Positions 17,821 to 27,370 of a stretch of DNA of 64,000 nucleotides are shown here, in pieces. Made by a program: the position numbers and the translations under genes. The notes under the pieces were generated by a model. The model worked only from the letters and a program-made list of their open reading frames with translations. It had not been told where the DNA came from and did no database searches. Every line of letters begins with the position of its first letter. Positions within the stretch are counted from its first letter, which is position 1. Source of the stretch: Gracilimonas sp034520725 (lineage in GTDB: Bacteria > Bacteroidota > Rhodothermia > Balneolales > Balneolaceae); assembly GCA_034520725.1 (NCBI GenBank), contig JAXHNH010000001.1, forward strand, positions 276,821-340,820. Direction: 5' to 3'.

Positions 17821-17825
17821 CCTTA

Positions 17826-18977
17826 TCACAAAAAGTCACTTAGATCCAGTTGCAGCTCTTTCGAATATTTCCTCAATAAAGTGATCTTATAATCGGGCAT
17901 CAGCTCTGTTTCTCCGGCTACGATCTCTTTTGCAAGTCGGTTCGGAAGGATGAACGATTTGGCGTGCTTTCCAAAATCTTCCGCGATCTTATTTTGAATA
18001 GGTTTCATCAGCTTATCCTTAAGATCATTGACTCTGTTTTGCTCCCGGCGCATGGCAAGGTAGTTTTCTTTACTCATGGTGTAGGAGGCCTTTTGCTTTT
18101 TGGACAAATTCTTTTCCTCCGCTTCACGAATGGCCTTCTGGATTATATTCTGGAGATCAGATTTAAAAGATGCATTTTTGATCTTTCCGAAAATTCCTTT
18201 GGTATTTTCCCAATTTTCAGCTTTAGAAGGATCCATAGCAAGTTCCTGTATCAGTTTCTTATTCGCTAAATGATAAACCGGCTTATTGAAAGACTTGGCA
18301 ACCCCATCAAAAAATTCCATCAGTTTCTGGTACAGATGCCATTCATAGACAGAAAGGTCATTTTTATCCTTATCTTTGATCAGATTGTTGTGGTCTTCAT
18401 CACTATAATCCAGATGATTGAAGATCTTGTTTTCCTGATGGATCCATTCCAGTATTCCCTGTTCATCAGCGATCTTGGTCAGTTCTCTTTTAAATTCCAG
18501 AAGGTATAAAACATCGTCTGCTGCATAGTAAAGCTGATCTTCTGATAAGGGCCGACGAAACCAGTTACTCTGCTGAGAGCTGCTGTTGACCTCAATATCC
18601 AAAACCTGTTTGATCAGTTTTGTAAGTGATGCCGGCTGAAAGTTCAATAGACTCGTGGCAGCATCCAGGTCGTATAGATTTTTTGGAAAACAGCCCAAGG
18701 AGTGAAATAGTCTCAGGTCCTCTCCAAAAGCAAATACCACTTTCTGAATTTCTGGATCTTCGATAACAGGAAATATGCCCTGAATATCAATATCATTACT
18801 CAGTGGATCGATCACATAGCAATCATTGCCATCGTAGACCTGCATCAAGCACATATTGAAACCATAGCGGTATCGGTTGCGGTCAAACTCCAGGTCGATG
18901 GCAAACTCATCAGCTTTGCTGATCTCGATTACCACATCCTGTAGTGCATTATTGTCTTCGATGTATTGAATATTCAT
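17826..18977 (-). CDS. rnd: Ribonuclease D-like 3'-5' exonuclease with HRDC domain
   Basis: DEDDy-type exoribonuclease that trims 3' ends of structured RNAs such as tRNA precursors. The three exonuclease motifs are present: Exo I FAIDLEFD (D28, E30), Exo II VVFAFGEDLRLF, and Exo III YYAADDVLYL with the Tyr and Asp of the DEDDy class. An HRDC helical domain lies at about 205-285, followed by a lysine-rich C-terminal helical part. Length 383 is normal for RNase D. It is transcribed with the aldo/keto reductase upstream (52 bp gap) or from its own promoter. Confidence 0.93.
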   Translation of the reverse strand: MNIQYIEDNNALQDVVIEISKADEFAIDLEFDRNRYRYGFNMCLMQVYDGNDCYVIDPLSNDIDIQGIFPVIEDPEIQKVVFAFGEDLRLFHSLGCFPKNLYDLDAATSLLNFQPASLTKLIKQVLDIEVNSSSQQSNWFRRPLSEDQLYYAADDVLYLLEFKRELTKIADEQGILEWIHQENKIFNHLDYSDEDHNNLIKDKDKNDLSVYEWHLYQKLMEFFDGVAKSFNKPVYHLANKKLIQELAMDPSKAENWENTKGIFGKIKNASFKSDLQNIIQKAIREAEEKNLSKKQKASYTMSKENYLAMRREQNRVNDLKDKLMKPIQNKIAEDFGKHAKSFILPNRLAKEIVAGETELMPDYKITLLRKYSKELQLDLSDFL

Positions 18978-19029
18978 AAATGGGGTCTGATTTTTCCTAA
19001 AGATATCAGAATTAAGGAATAACTGTAGT

Positions 19030-19917
19030 CTATCTGTGGTTTTCGTAAATATTTGGTTCTAATAAGTCAGCTAGTTGTTTCATATCTGTTTCAGATACGG
19101 ATTTATTTCTTGTATTCAGGATCTCATCCAGCTGTGATTCTGTTCGTATACCCAACACAGCCGAGGCAACTGCCGGGTGTTGCAGTACATGTTCAATGGA
19201 AGCTTTGATAGGGGTACCGGTTTCATTTACAGCTTCTCTCATCTTTTCTACCTGTTCTGCTGAGTATCCCAGGTATTCCTTGCCGGGCTTATCGATCAGC
19301 ATTCCTTTTGCAAGTGTTCCGCGGGTTATCACACTGATCTCATTTTCAGCCAGCAGATCTAAAACCTCCTCTTCAGGTCTGCGGTCCAATAAGCTGTACT
19401 GCATCATTACCACATTCATATTGGATCGATCTACCCACTCCCGTATGGTATTCGGCCGAATAGATGAGATTCCATAGGCACTGATCTTCCCCTTCTTTTT
19501 CAGGGATTCAAATGCTTCGATGGCTTCGTCAATCGGGTCGTCAATGGTTCCACCGTGTAGCATGTAAAGATCGATATGATCAGTTTGAAGCCTGCGCAGA
19601 CTTTCATTCACCCCATTCAGAATATGCTCTTTAGAAGGTTTCCAGTCCCAACCTGAGCCATCTTCACGCCAGACGTTACCAACTTTTGTGCAGATGAACA
19701 CATCATCGCGGATCGGACTCAATGCGGTTCCAACCATCTCCTCGTTCATGCCCTTATCATAGAGATCAGCCGTGTCAAAAAAGTTGATACCACCGTCTTT
19801 TGCTTTTCGGATAAGGTTGTTCACGTATTGTTGTCTTTTTTGTAATTCAAGGGACATACATCCGAAACCGATCTCACTGACTTCAATATTTGTTCTGCCG
19901 AGTTTTCTGTACTTCAT
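19030..19917 (-). CDS. Aldo/keto reductase
   Basis: NADPH-dependent oxidoreductase with a TIM-barrel fold that reduces aldehydes or ketones in the cytoplasm. The catalytic tetrad is complete: D48 and Y53 (FFDTADLYDKG), K78 (ICTKVG) and H121 (LYMLHG). The N-terminus YRKLGRTNIEVSEIGFGCM and the late VLGIRTESQL cofactor segment are standard for the family. At 295 residues it is a short, non-fused member. The physiological substrate cannot be told from sequence. On the minus strand upstream of RNase D; the plus-strand symporter genes begin 120 bp away in the divergent direction. Confidence 0.94.
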   Translation of the reverse strand: MKYRKLGRTNIEVSEIGFGCMSLELQKRQQYVNNLIRKAKDGGINFFDTADLYDKGMNEEMVGTALSPIRDDVFICTKVGNVWREDGSGWDWKPSKEHILNGVNESLRRLQTDHIDLYMLHGGTIDDPIDEAIEAFESLKKKGKISAYGISSIRPNTIREWVDRSNMNVVMMQYSLLDRRPEEEVLDLLAENEISVITRGTLAKGMLIDKPGKEYLGYSAEQVEKMREAVNETGTPIKASIEHVLQHPAVASAVLGIRTESQLDEILNTRNKSVSETDMKQLADLLEPNIYENHR

Positions 19918-20039
19918 AATTTTGATCCATTAGTGTTCAATAATATAAACATAAGCTTAGCGGAATGATTCCTGATTTGATTCCTTGCCATAAATGATGC
20001 ATACTTATCCGGAATAAAAAATATGGAGGTCACAAAGTA

Positions 20040-20297
20040 ATGTCGGAAAGGGACTTAAAAGGTTATTGGAAGAAGAACCTGAAATATCTGGGAATCCTGC
20101 TCAGTATTTGGTTCATCGTATCGTATGGGTTTGGGATCCTGCTTGCCCCGGCTTTGAATGAAATACAGATTGGTGGGTTTAAGCTTGGCTTCTGGTTTGC
20201 ACAGCAGGGATCCATTTATACTTTTGTGATACTGATCTTTGTGTACGTGTATCTGATGAATAAACTGGATCAACAGTTCAACGTGCGGGAGGTTTGA
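20040..20297 (+). CDS. DUF4212 small subunit of a sodium:solute symporter
   Basis: 85-residue inner-membrane protein with two transmembrane helices (about 16-36 and 48-72) and charged ends. The sequence SYGFGILLAPALNEIQIGGF followed by KLGFWFAQQGSIYTFV is the hallmark of DUF4212. These proteins are always found directly upstream of a VC_2705-type sodium:solute symporter, as here, and probably act as its second subunit. Its stop codon is only three bases before the likely ATG of the symporter, indicating translational coupling. Confidence 0.93.
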   Translation: MSERDLKGYWKKNLKYLGILLSIWFIVSYGFGILLAPALNEIQIGGFKLGFWFAQQGSIYTFVILIFVYVYLMNKLDQQFNVREV

Positions 20298-20299
20298 TC

Positions 20300-22066
20300 A
20301 TGGATGTGCAACTATGGACCTATATTTTAGTTGGATTAACTTTTGCCATCTATATCGGCATCGCGATCTGGGCGAAAGCGGCTACCACCAGTGACTTTTA
20401 CATTGCAGGAGCTCATGTTAGTCCTCTGACTAACGGCATGGCCACAGCCGCCGACTGGATGTCTGCAGCTTCTTTTCTCTCCATGGCAGGACTCATTTCC
20501 TTCATGGGATATGATGGAGCCGTATACCTGATGGGATGGACCGGCGGTTACGTATTGCTGGCTTTGTTGCTGGCTCCGTATCTCAGAAAGTTTGGGAAGT
20601 TTACTATTCCTGATTTTATCGGTGACAGGTATTATTCCAATTTTGCAAGAACTATAGCGGTGATCTGTGCTGTCATTGTGTCCTTCACTTATGTAGCCGG
20701 ACAGATGAGGGGAGTGGGGCTTGTCTTCTCAAAGTTTCTGGAAGTGAACATTAATATTGGTGTATTGATCGGTATGGCAATTGTGTTTTTCTATGCGGTT
20801 CTTGGGGGAATGAAGGGTATCACCTACACTCAGGTAGCGCAATATTGTGTTTTGATCTTTGCCTTCATGGTACCGGCCTTCTTTATATCATTTCAACTGA
20901 CCGGCAATCCCATACCGCAACTTGGTTTCGGCTCAACCCTTACAGATGGAAGTGGCCAATATCTACTTGAAAAGCTGGATGAACTGCATACCGAGCTCGG
21001 ATTTGCGGCATATACAAGCGGTACCAAAAGCATGCAGGATGTATTCTTCATTACGGCGGCCTTGATGATCGGTACAGCCGGACTGCCCCATGTGATCGTA
21101 CGGTTCTTTACGGTACCTAAAGTCCGTGATGCCCGAATATCGGTTGGTTATGCTCTTATTTTCATAGCCATTCTATATACCACGGCACCGGCTATTGCTG
21201 CTTTTGCAAAATATAATCTGATGGAAACTGTGAATGAAGAAGCTTATACAGAAATGCCCGAATGGTTCAGTACCTGGGAAGAAACGGCTTTGCTGACCTG
21301 GGTAGATAAAGATGAGAATGGTATCATCACCTATGCACCCGGTTCTGCCATTGAAGGATTACCCGACATTCAACGAAATGCAGAAGGCGATATCATTCGT
21401 GGTGATTACGGTGAGGTCATGGTCAATAATTCAGTTGCAGCCGGGTCCAATGAGCTCTATGTGGATCGCGATATCATGGTGCTGGCAAATCCTGAGATCG
21501 CAAATTTACCGGCCTGGGTGGCTGGATTGGTAGCTGCCGGCGGACTTGCTGCAGCCCTTTCAACGGCGGCGGGTCTGTTACTTGTGATCTCGACGGCGGT
21601 GTCTCATGATCTTATCAAAAAGCAGATCAAAACGGATATCTCAGATAAAAGTGAGCTAATGTGGGCGAGGATCTCAGCTGGCGGTGCCGTATTAGTTGCA
21701 GGATATTTTGGGATCAATCCCCCGGGCTTTGTAGCGGAGGTGGTGGCCATTGCCTTTGGTCTCGCTGCCGCATCCTTTTTCCCGGCCATCATACTCGGGA
21801 TCTTCTATAAGAAGATGAACCTACAGGGAGCCATAGCCGGAATGATAGCAGGATTATTATTCACACTGTCATATGTAGTGTTCTTCAAGATTGCTTTTCC
21901 TGAATACAATACCCCTGAATACTGGTGGTTTGGGATTTCACCGGAGGGAATTGGAACACTGGGAATGCTGCTAAATCTTACCGTAGCCTTTGCTGTGGGA
22001 ATGATCTTTCCGGAACCACCGGAGGATGTGCAGAATATGGTGGAAGAGATCAGATATCCTCAATAG
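20300..22066 (+). CDS. Sodium:solute symporter, VC_2705 subfamily
   Basis: Inner-membrane SSS-family transporter (LeuT fold, about 13 helices) that uses the sodium gradient to import a small organic acid; relatives are linked to acetate or similar monocarboxylates. Recognisable segments are SDFYIAGAHVSPLTNGMATA, ADWMSAASFLSMAG, YLRKFGKFTIPDFIGDRYYS and LAAALSTAAGLLLVISTAV. A long hydrophilic insertion around residues 300-385 (EEAYTEMPEWF to NELYVDRDIM) is typical of this subfamily. I chose the ATG at 20300, with GGGAGG seven bases upstream, over an in-frame TTG at 20294 that overlaps the DUF4212 stop. A hairpin terminator follows. Confidence 0.94.
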   Translation: MDVQLWTYILVGLTFAIYIGIAIWAKAATTSDFYIAGAHVSPLTNGMATAADWMSAASFLSMAGLISFMGYDGAVYLMGWTGGYVLLALLLAPYLRKFGKFTIPDFIGDRYYSNFARTIAVICAVIVSFTYVAGQMRGVGLVFSKFLEVNINIGVLIGMAIVFFYAVLGGMKGITYTQVAQYCVLIFAFMVPAFFISFQLTGNPIPQLGFGSTLTDGSGQYLLEKLDELHTELGFAAYTSGTKSMQDVFFITAALMIGTAGLPHVIVRFFTVPKVRDARISVGYALIFIAILYTTAPAIAAFAKYNLMETVNEEAYTEMPEWFSTWEETALLTWVDKDENGIITYAPGSAIEGLPDIQRNAEGDIIRGDYGEVMVNNSVAAGSNELYVDRDIMVLANPEIANLPAWVAGLVAAGGLAAALSTAAGLLLVISTAVSHDLIKKQIKTDISDKSELMWARISAGGAVLVAGYFGINPPGFVAEVVAIAFGLAAASFFPAIILGIFYKKMNLQGAIAGMIAGLLFTLSYVVFFKIAFPEYNTPEYWWFGISPEGIGTLGMLLNLTVAFAVGMIFPEPPEDVQNMVEEIRYPQ

Positions 22067-22084
22067 AATAATTGGGAAATATAA

Positions 22085-22111
22085 AAGCTCCTGCGTAAAA
22101 CACAGGAGCTT
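22085..22111. terminator. Hairpin terminator between convergent genes
   Basis: AAGCTCCTG and CAGGAGCTT form a perfect 9-bp stem with a 9-nt loop, flanked by A/T-rich sequence on both sides. It lies between the symporter and the convergent membrane-protein gene and could serve both. Confidence 0.7.
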
Positions 22112-22136
22112 ATAATATTTATCTAAAAGTAGGTTC

Positions 22137-22577
22137 TTAGAACCAGCCGGAACCCAGTCCACGAAATGGCCATGGGATGGAGGCTATCGTGATAAGAAGC
22201 CCGATGCCATAGGTGATAGCCACTCGTTTGTGCTTGTCAAGAGAGTCCTGAAGACGTTTTGCAGAACTAAATCCAAACGTGATCAGGGCGATCGCTATGA
22301 TCATCATGGTAATGTGCTCAACGGTATAGAACCGAAGCACAGAACTTTCCATTACACCTGATTCAAAAGAGACTTTAGGGCTGATGAAATAAAGAACCAA
22401 TCCTATCAACAGCTGAATGTGTGTAAAAATGAGAGCCAGCAGTGCAGAAATTCGATCTGATTTTTGATATTCTTTCTGTCCCATCCATCCGGAAACAGCT
22501 TTTATGATCGCCCAGACGATCAGTACCAATAATATCCAGCGAAGTCCTGAGTGAGCGTGTAATAGACCGGTGTACAT
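22137..22577 (-). CDS. Four-helix membrane protein, cytochrome b-like
   Basis: 146 residues with four hydrophobic helices (about 12-30, 43-65, 86-105, 118-136). It begins MYTGLLHAHSGLRWILLVLI, the start shared by a Bacteroidetes family often labelled cytochrome B. H8 and H10 near the first helix, H53 in helix 2 and H88 in helix 3 could bind haem, but this is not established. Last gene of a minus-strand cluster after DUF1499 (45-bp gap). Function unknown. Confidence 0.75.
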   Translation of the reverse strand: MYTGLLHAHSGLRWILLVLIVWAIIKAVSGWMGQKEYQKSDRISALLALIFTHIQLLIGLVLYFISPKVSFESGVMESSVLRFYTVEHITMMIIAIALITFGFSSAKRLQDSLDKHKRVAITYGIGLLITIASIPWPFRGLGSGWF

Positions 22578-22622
22578 AATTAGTGTAATTGAGTTAGAAT
22601 TTTGGCTGAATATAGCGAAGTA

Positions 22623-22982
22623 TTAGTTCTTAATCTTATACTCGAGTTTGTTGAATATCTTACGGACCCGGCGCTTGTTTACTCCCAGGTCGTATTCACC
22701 AACCCGGCTTGCACTTCTGATGTAGAAAATGGTTTTTTCTTCATATTCTTCGATGATCACATTCACATCATCCTTGAAACCAAACAGAGGAATTCGATAC
22801 ACGGCGTGCAGTTCTATTCGCTTTGGATCTTTTACTATGAATTTATAAGCATCTTCCTCAAAGATCTGCGAGAGATACTCAAATATCACTTCAATACCTG
22901 CGTCAAACACCTTATGGGTTCGAACACAATTTGGCGAACCGGGGCATTCAGGAAGGGGGTTTTCTGTTATAAATTCAGCCAT
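22623..22982 (-). CDS. DUF1499 family protein
   Basis: A 119-residue protein if started at the ATG at 22982, giving MAEFITENPLPECPGSPNCV. The longer frame to 23027 would need a TTG start overlapping the LOG stop and adds residues not typical of the family. DUF1499 hallmarks are CPGSPNCV near the N-terminus (two cysteines), a central strand region (RIPLFGFKDDVNVIIEE) and IRSASRVGEYDLGVNKRRVR near the C-terminus. The family has no known activity. Cotranscribed after the LOG gene. There is no signal peptide, so it is probably cytoplasmic here. Confidence 0.85.
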   Translation of the reverse strand: MAEFITENPLPECPGSPNCVRTHKVFDAGIEVIFEYLSQIFEEDAYKFIVKDPKRIELHAVYRIPLFGFKDDVNVIIEEYEEKTIFYIRSASRVGEYDLGVNKRRVRKIFNKLEYKIKN

Positions 22983-23023
22983 GATTACAGCAACTTTTAG
23001 ATGTTCTGTTGTTGGCTTAGAAA

Positions 23024-23578
23024 TCAATCCAGCTCAAAAAATCGTTCCATCTGCTTCAGAAAGGATTCAACATCCTCGCAAACGGTGAACAGGGACAGGC
23101 TTTCTTTATGGATGAAATCATGGTTGACGGCATTTTTAGTAAACTGTAGCAGTCCGTCAAAATATCCATCCGTGTTGATGATGAAGATTGGTTTGTTGTG
23201 AATTCCGAGCTGTCTCCAGGTCAATATCTCAAAGAATTCATCAAGGGTTCCGAATCCACCGGGTAAGACCAGAAAAGCATCAGACAGGGATTCCATGAGG
23301 GCTTTGCGGGTGTGCATGTCCTGAGTTTCGTGAAGATCGGTAAGCCCCTTGTGAGAGACTTCTCTTTCCTTAAGCTGAGTTGGGATCACGCCGATAACGT
23401 CTCCACCTTCAGTCAGAGCTGCATTGGCCACTTCCCCCATGATACCAACACGTCCGCCACCATAAACTATGCCCCAGTCACGCCGGGCTATTTCGCGTCC
23501 GGCATCTTTTGCAACTTCAGGAAACTTAGGATAGTTGCCTTTTCGGGATCCGCAGTAAATACAAATATGTTTTTTCAT
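23024..23578 (-). CDS. LOG family protein (TIGR00730)
   Basis: 184-residue Rossmann-fold protein of the LOG / lysine-decarboxylase-like family. Characterised members cleave ribose 5-phosphate from nucleoside monophosphates such as cytokinin nucleotides. It shows the GGGRVGIMGEVANAAL segment (40-55), R91 and the signature PGGFGTLDEFFEILTW (106-121). Its ATG overlaps the stop of the cysteine desulfurase (TGATG), so the two are translationally coupled. The substrate in bacteria of this group is uncertain. Confidence 0.94.
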   Translation of the reverse strand: MKKHICIYCGSRKGNYPKFPEVAKDAGREIARRDWGIVYGGGRVGIMGEVANAALTEGGDVIGVIPTQLKEREVSHKGLTDLHETQDMHTRKALMESLSDAFLVLPGGFGTLDEFFEILTWRQLGIHNKPIFIINTDGYFDGLLQFTKNAVNHDFIHKESLSLFTVCEDVESFLKQMERFFELD

Positions 23579-24741
23579 CAGGCTATTGTAAACATTCGAT
23601 TTAATACAGTATCCAGCTTTTCAACAAAATAGGTAATGTCCTCTTCTGTGTTCTGTTTGCCAAGGCTGACACGGATGCTGGAGTGTGCCAGGTTTGGATC
23701 CATTCCAATTCCGGCAAGCACGTGTGATGGCTCTACGGCTCCGGATGTGCAGGCTGATCCGTTGGATACGCAAATACCCTCTATATCAAGGTTCAGCAAT
23801 AACATTTCACCGTCAATATGTTTGTTGTCATCATCACTGAAGGAGAGATTTATAATATGAGGCACCCCGTCGTCTTGTGGCCCATTCACCGAGACTTTCA
23901 CTGATAATTTATCTCTGAGTTGATCCAAAAGGAGGGAGCGCAGTTTTTCAAATTGGGCTGTATGATCCTCCATTTCCTTTATGGCCAGTTCAAGGGCTTC
24001 GGTGAATCCTACTATACCGGGAACGTTCAGGGTACCACCGCGGCGGCGTCTCTCCTGAGACCCGCCGATCATCCAAGGCACCCAGCGTGCTCCGTTTTTT
24101 ACGTACATGATTCCGGTACCTTTTGGTCCGTATATTTTGTGGGCACTTCCAGAGAGGAAGTCGACTCCTAATTCTTTCACATTCAAAGGAAGCTTACCTA
24201 GGCTTTGTACGGTGTCGGAGTGGAAAGGGACCTCAAACTCCCGGCAGACTTCCGCAATTTCCTTAAGCGGGTTAAGAGTGCCAATTTCGTTATTGACGTG
24301 CATAAGGCTCACTAAAGCCGTGTTTTCGGTGATGGCCTTACGAACAGCATCGGCTGTAATCTTTCCGGTCTTATCAGGCTGTGCAAACACAGGTTTAATG
24401 CCGTGCATCTTTTCCATTTCAACCGTATGCAGAACCGCATGGTGTTCGATCTCGGAGGTGATCACTTCCTTTTTATCGCCTGATACCGCAAGCACACCTT
24501 TGATCACTGCGTTATCACTTTCGGTTCCTCCACTGGTGAATACGATCTCAGAAGGCTCAGCCCCAATTAAAGCAGCTACTTTTTCACGAGCATCCTCCAC
24601 TACAACTTTGGTCTTTTGGCCAAGGTGGTGAGCGGAATTAGCGTTTCCGTAATTATCTTTCAGATAAGGCATCATGGCCTCTAATACCCGCTCATCTAAA
24701 GGTGTGGTGGCGGCGTGATCGAAGTAAACCGTTCTCATCAA
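23578..24741 (-). CDS. Cysteine desulfurase (NifS/IscS type)
   Basis: PLP-dependent enzyme that removes sulfur from cysteine as a persulfide for Fe-S clusters, tRNA thiolation or thiamine. Fold-type I aminotransferase with YFDHAATTPLD at the N-terminus, TSGGTESDN (69-77), the PLP lysine K202 in SGSAHKIYGPKG and the catalytic cysteine C331 in SNGSACTSG. A short active-site loop with CTSGAVEPSHVL indicates group I (IscS/NifS). The 387-residue length is normal. First gene of a four-gene minus-strand cluster with LOG, DUF1499 and a membrane protein; no iscU/iscA next to it. Confidence 0.95.
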   Translation of the reverse strand: MMRTVYFDHAATTPLDERVLEAMMPYLKDNYGNANSAHHLGQKTKVVVEDAREKVAALIGAEPSEIVFTSGGTESDNAVIKGVLAVSGDKKEVITSEIEHHAVLHTVEMEKMHGIKPVFAQPDKTGKITADAVRKAITENTALVSLMHVNNEIGTLNPLKEIAEVCREFEVPFHSDTVQSLGKLPLNVKELGVDFLSGSAHKIYGPKGTGIMYVKNGARWVPWMIGGSQERRRRGGTLNVPGIVGFTEALELAIKEMEDHTAQFEKLRSLLLDQLRDKLSVKVSVNGPQDDGVPHIINLSFSDDDNKHIDGEMLLLNLDIEGICVSNGSACTSGAVEPSHVLAGIGMDPNLAHSSIRVSLGKQNTEEDITYFVEKLDTVLNRMFTIA

Positions 24742-24894
24742 TTTCTGATATTTTCAGATTAGAATTCAGTGCGCTAAAAATATTCAAATTGCCGGTGAAA
24801 AGCAGGGTGTAATCCGGGTTCATGAAAACTTCATTTCATGATGAGAACTTGGTACCTTAAGACGGTAAGCAAACTTTAAATGACCAATTAACTC

Positions 24895-26088
24895 ATGGCA
24901 AAACTCACTCTTAACGACGTCGAAGTAAAAGGTAAAAAAGTGCTGATGCGCGTGGATTTCAACGTGCCTATTGAAAACGGAAAGATCTCGGATGATAACC
25001 GTATTGTTCAGGCATTACCATCCATCAAGCATGTAATTGAAAATGGGGGGCTGCTGATCCTGACGAGCCACCTGGGTCGCCCGGCCGGAGAATATGATCC
25101 GGAATTTTCCCTGAAACCTACGGCTGATCACCTCTCAACGCTGATCGATGCAAAGGTACATTTTGCAGAAGATTGTATCGGTGAAAAAGCTGAAGCTGTA
25201 ATTAATAATGCAGATTTTGGAGATGTGGTGGTTCTTGAGAACGTCCGGTTCCACCCTGAAGAGAAAAAGAATGATGAGGAGTTCAGCAAAAAGCTGGCGA
25301 CTCATGGCGACCTGTTTGTGAATGATGCGTTTGGAAGTTCACACCGAGCTCATGCTTCGGTTGCAGGTGTTACAAGATATCTTCAGCCTGCTGTTTCCGG
25401 CTACCTGCTCGAGAAAGAGATTAAGTACCTGGAAGAGAGCATCAATGATCCTGAGCGACCGTTTGTGGCAATCCTGGGAGGTGCCAAGGTGTCTGATAAG
25501 ATCGGTGTGATCGAGAATCTGCTTTCCAAAGTGGATACCATCATTGTGGGTGGGGGTATGACCTATACCTTCTATAAAGCCAAAGGCTGGCCGATCGGTA
25601 AATCATTGGTGGAAGAGGATAAAGTAGGTTTAGCTAAGGAATTGCTTGAAAAAGCTAAAAAGGCTGGAGTTAAATTCATGCTGCCAATGGATTCTGTGGT
25701 TGCCAAAGAATTTAAAAATGATGCCGAACATAAAGTGGTGGATGAAGATGGGATCGAAGACGGTTGGATGGCCCTCGATATTGGTCCACAGTCAGCACTG
25801 GCATTCGGTAATGTGATCAAAGGAGCCAAGACGGTAGTTTGGAATGGCCCAATGGGCGTATTTGAGATGGAGAATTTTGAGGACGGGACCTTCGCCGTAG
25901 CTGAAGCTCTTGCGGAAGCTACAAAATTCGGAGCAACCACTATCATCGGTGGCGGTGATTCAGCTGCAGCTATCAAAGCAGCCGGCCTGATGGATAAGGT
26001 ATCTCACGTGTCAACCGGTGGTGGAGCCAGCCTCGAATATCTTGAAGGCAAGGAATTGCCCGGCGTTACCTCACTGACGGATAAGTAA
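24895..26088 (+). CDS. pgk: Phosphoglycerate kinase
   Basis: Glycolytic enzyme that transfers the phosphate of 1,3-bisphosphoglycerate to ADP. The 397-residue sequence carries the N-domain signature KKVLMRVDFNVPIENGKISD, the substrate-binding arginines in TSHLGRP and LENVRFHPEE, and FVNDAFGSSHRAHAS. The hinge and C-domain show ILGGAKVSDKIGVI, the WNGPMGVFE segment and the nucleotide loop GGGDSAAAI. Monocistronic, with a strong terminator 20 bp after the stop and divergent from the cysteine desulfurase cluster. Confidence 0.98.
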   Translation: MAKLTLNDVEVKGKKVLMRVDFNVPIENGKISDDNRIVQALPSIKHVIENGGLLILTSHLGRPAGEYDPEFSLKPTADHLSTLIDAKVHFAEDCIGEKAEAVINNADFGDVVVLENVRFHPEEKKNDEEFSKKLATHGDLFVNDAFGSSHRAHASVAGVTRYLQPAVSGYLLEKEIKYLEESINDPERPFVAILGGAKVSDKIGVIENLLSKVDTIIVGGGMTYTFYKAKGWPIGKSLVEEDKVGLAKELLEKAKKAGVKFMLPMDSVVAKEFKNDAEHKVVDEDGIEDGWMALDIGPQSALAFGNVIKGAKTVVWNGPMGVFEMENFEDGTFAVAEALAEATKFGATTIIGGGDSAAAIKAAGLMDKVSHVSTGGGASLEYLEGKELPGVTSLTDK

Positions 26089-26109
26089 TATGTTAACGGC
26101 AGTATAATT

Positions 26110-26140
26110 AAAAGGCCGGTTTTAAGAATCGGCCTTTTTT
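26110..26140 (+). terminator. Intrinsic terminator of pgk
   Basis: AAAAGGCCG and CGGCCTTTT pair perfectly around an 11-nt loop, followed by a T-run. Confidence 0.9.
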
Positions 26141-26205
26141 ATTCCTTTTAGACGTTTAAATTGAGGTCAGAAATTTATGTTTACAAATTGTATTCTTAGA
26201 AAAAA

Positions 26206-27300
26206 ATGAATCAGTACCCGCTTTTATTGAGAAGCACCATACGGTTGGCTTTTGCTTTCCTGTTGATCGCAGCTTTGATATTGACCCGTCAGTTATTGGT
26301 ACCGTTGTTCCTTAGCGTGATGCTGGCCTATCTATTGTTTCCCTACGCCGAGTGGCTCGAGAAAAGAAAAGTACCACGAATTGTCACAAATCTGATGGTG
26401 ATCCTGGGATTCGGTGTGTTTCTGGGCGTGATAGGTAGCGCGGTAGGAGTGTTGGCCTCCAATTTTACCAGTGATTTCCCACAAATACGCATTCAGTTTG
26501 AGCAGAATCTGCAGAATATTTTAGGTTCTATCGCAGGTTATACCGGTATTTCGGAAGACAGTATTAATTTACTGGTTCGTGGCATAGGGGAAACGGGGCA
26601 GTATCTGTCTGAATTTTTCACAGCTACAACCAACACTATTTTAACGCTGGGTTTGCTTCCGGTATATACTTTTTTACTGCTGTTTTACAGGGATAAGTTC
26701 AGAGACTTTGTATCAATGCTCATCATTGATGAACATGAAGAGGGTCTGCAGAATATCATAGATCAGGCATCGGAAGTTGTGCCCAAATATTTGAAGGGCC
26801 TTCTGATAGTTTGTTTTTTGCTGATGGGACTCAATTCCCTTGGATTCTATCTGATCGGACTGGAATATGCACTTCTCTTTGGGATCATAGCGGCCCTATT
26901 CAACTTGATCCCATATTTGGGTACTATATTGGGCTATGGGGTGGTTTTGCTATTTGTATTTGGAACACAAAACCCATCACTGGCTCTGGCCGTGATCATA
27001 CAATTTACGATCGTACAATTTCTGGAAAACAATATTCTGACACCCAATATCACGGGATCTTATGTGGAGATAAACCCTCTGGTGATTATCTTTTCATTGA
27101 TAGCGGCCGGTATGATCTGGGGGTTACCAGGCATGTTGATCATCATTCCGTATCTCGGCCTCTTCAAAATAGTGTGTGAGAATGTGAAGAGTCTGAAACC
27201 TATCGGCTTCTTGTTGGGCACCAAAGGAACCGAGCGGCATTCACTGACCATAAGGTCGTTGCAAAAACGATTCGGCTGGATCAAAGATGATTCGAACTGA
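26206..27300 (+). CDS. AI-2E family permease
   Basis: 364-residue inner-membrane protein of the AI-2E (PF01594) family, with about eight helices and a long central soluble stretch (about 90-190). Typical features are RQLLVPLFLSVMLAYLLFPY near the N-terminus, LLPVYTFLLLFYRDKF in the middle, and the conserved NLIPYLGTILGYG and LENNILTPNITGSYVEINPL toward the end. Members have been linked to export of the quorum signal AI-2 or to sodium/proton antiport; which applies here is not visible. The gene follows pgk after its terminator, so it has its own promoter, and precedes pheA by 70 bp. Confidence 0.93.
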   Translation: MNQYPLLLRSTIRLAFAFLLIAALILTRQLLVPLFLSVMLAYLLFPYAEWLEKRKVPRIVTNLMVILGFGVFLGVIGSAVGVLASNFTSDFPQIRIQFEQNLQNILGSIAGYTGISEDSINLLVRGIGETGQYLSEFFTATTNTILTLGLLPVYTFLLLFYRDKFRDFVSMLIIDEHEEGLQNIIDQASEVVPKYLKGLLIVCFLLMGLNSLGFYLIGLEYALLFGIIAALFNLIPYLGTILGYGVVLLFVFGTQNPSLALAVIIQFTIVQFLENNILTPNITGSYVEINPLVIIFSLIAAGMIWGLPGMLIIIPYLGLFKIVCENVKSLKPIGFLLGTKGTERHSLTIRSLQKRFGWIKDDSN

Positions 27301-27370
27301 TCGGAAATTGTAGCTTAAACTTTCCTATACGATTGGTACTTTTCATGACTCAGTCACTTAACATCATATT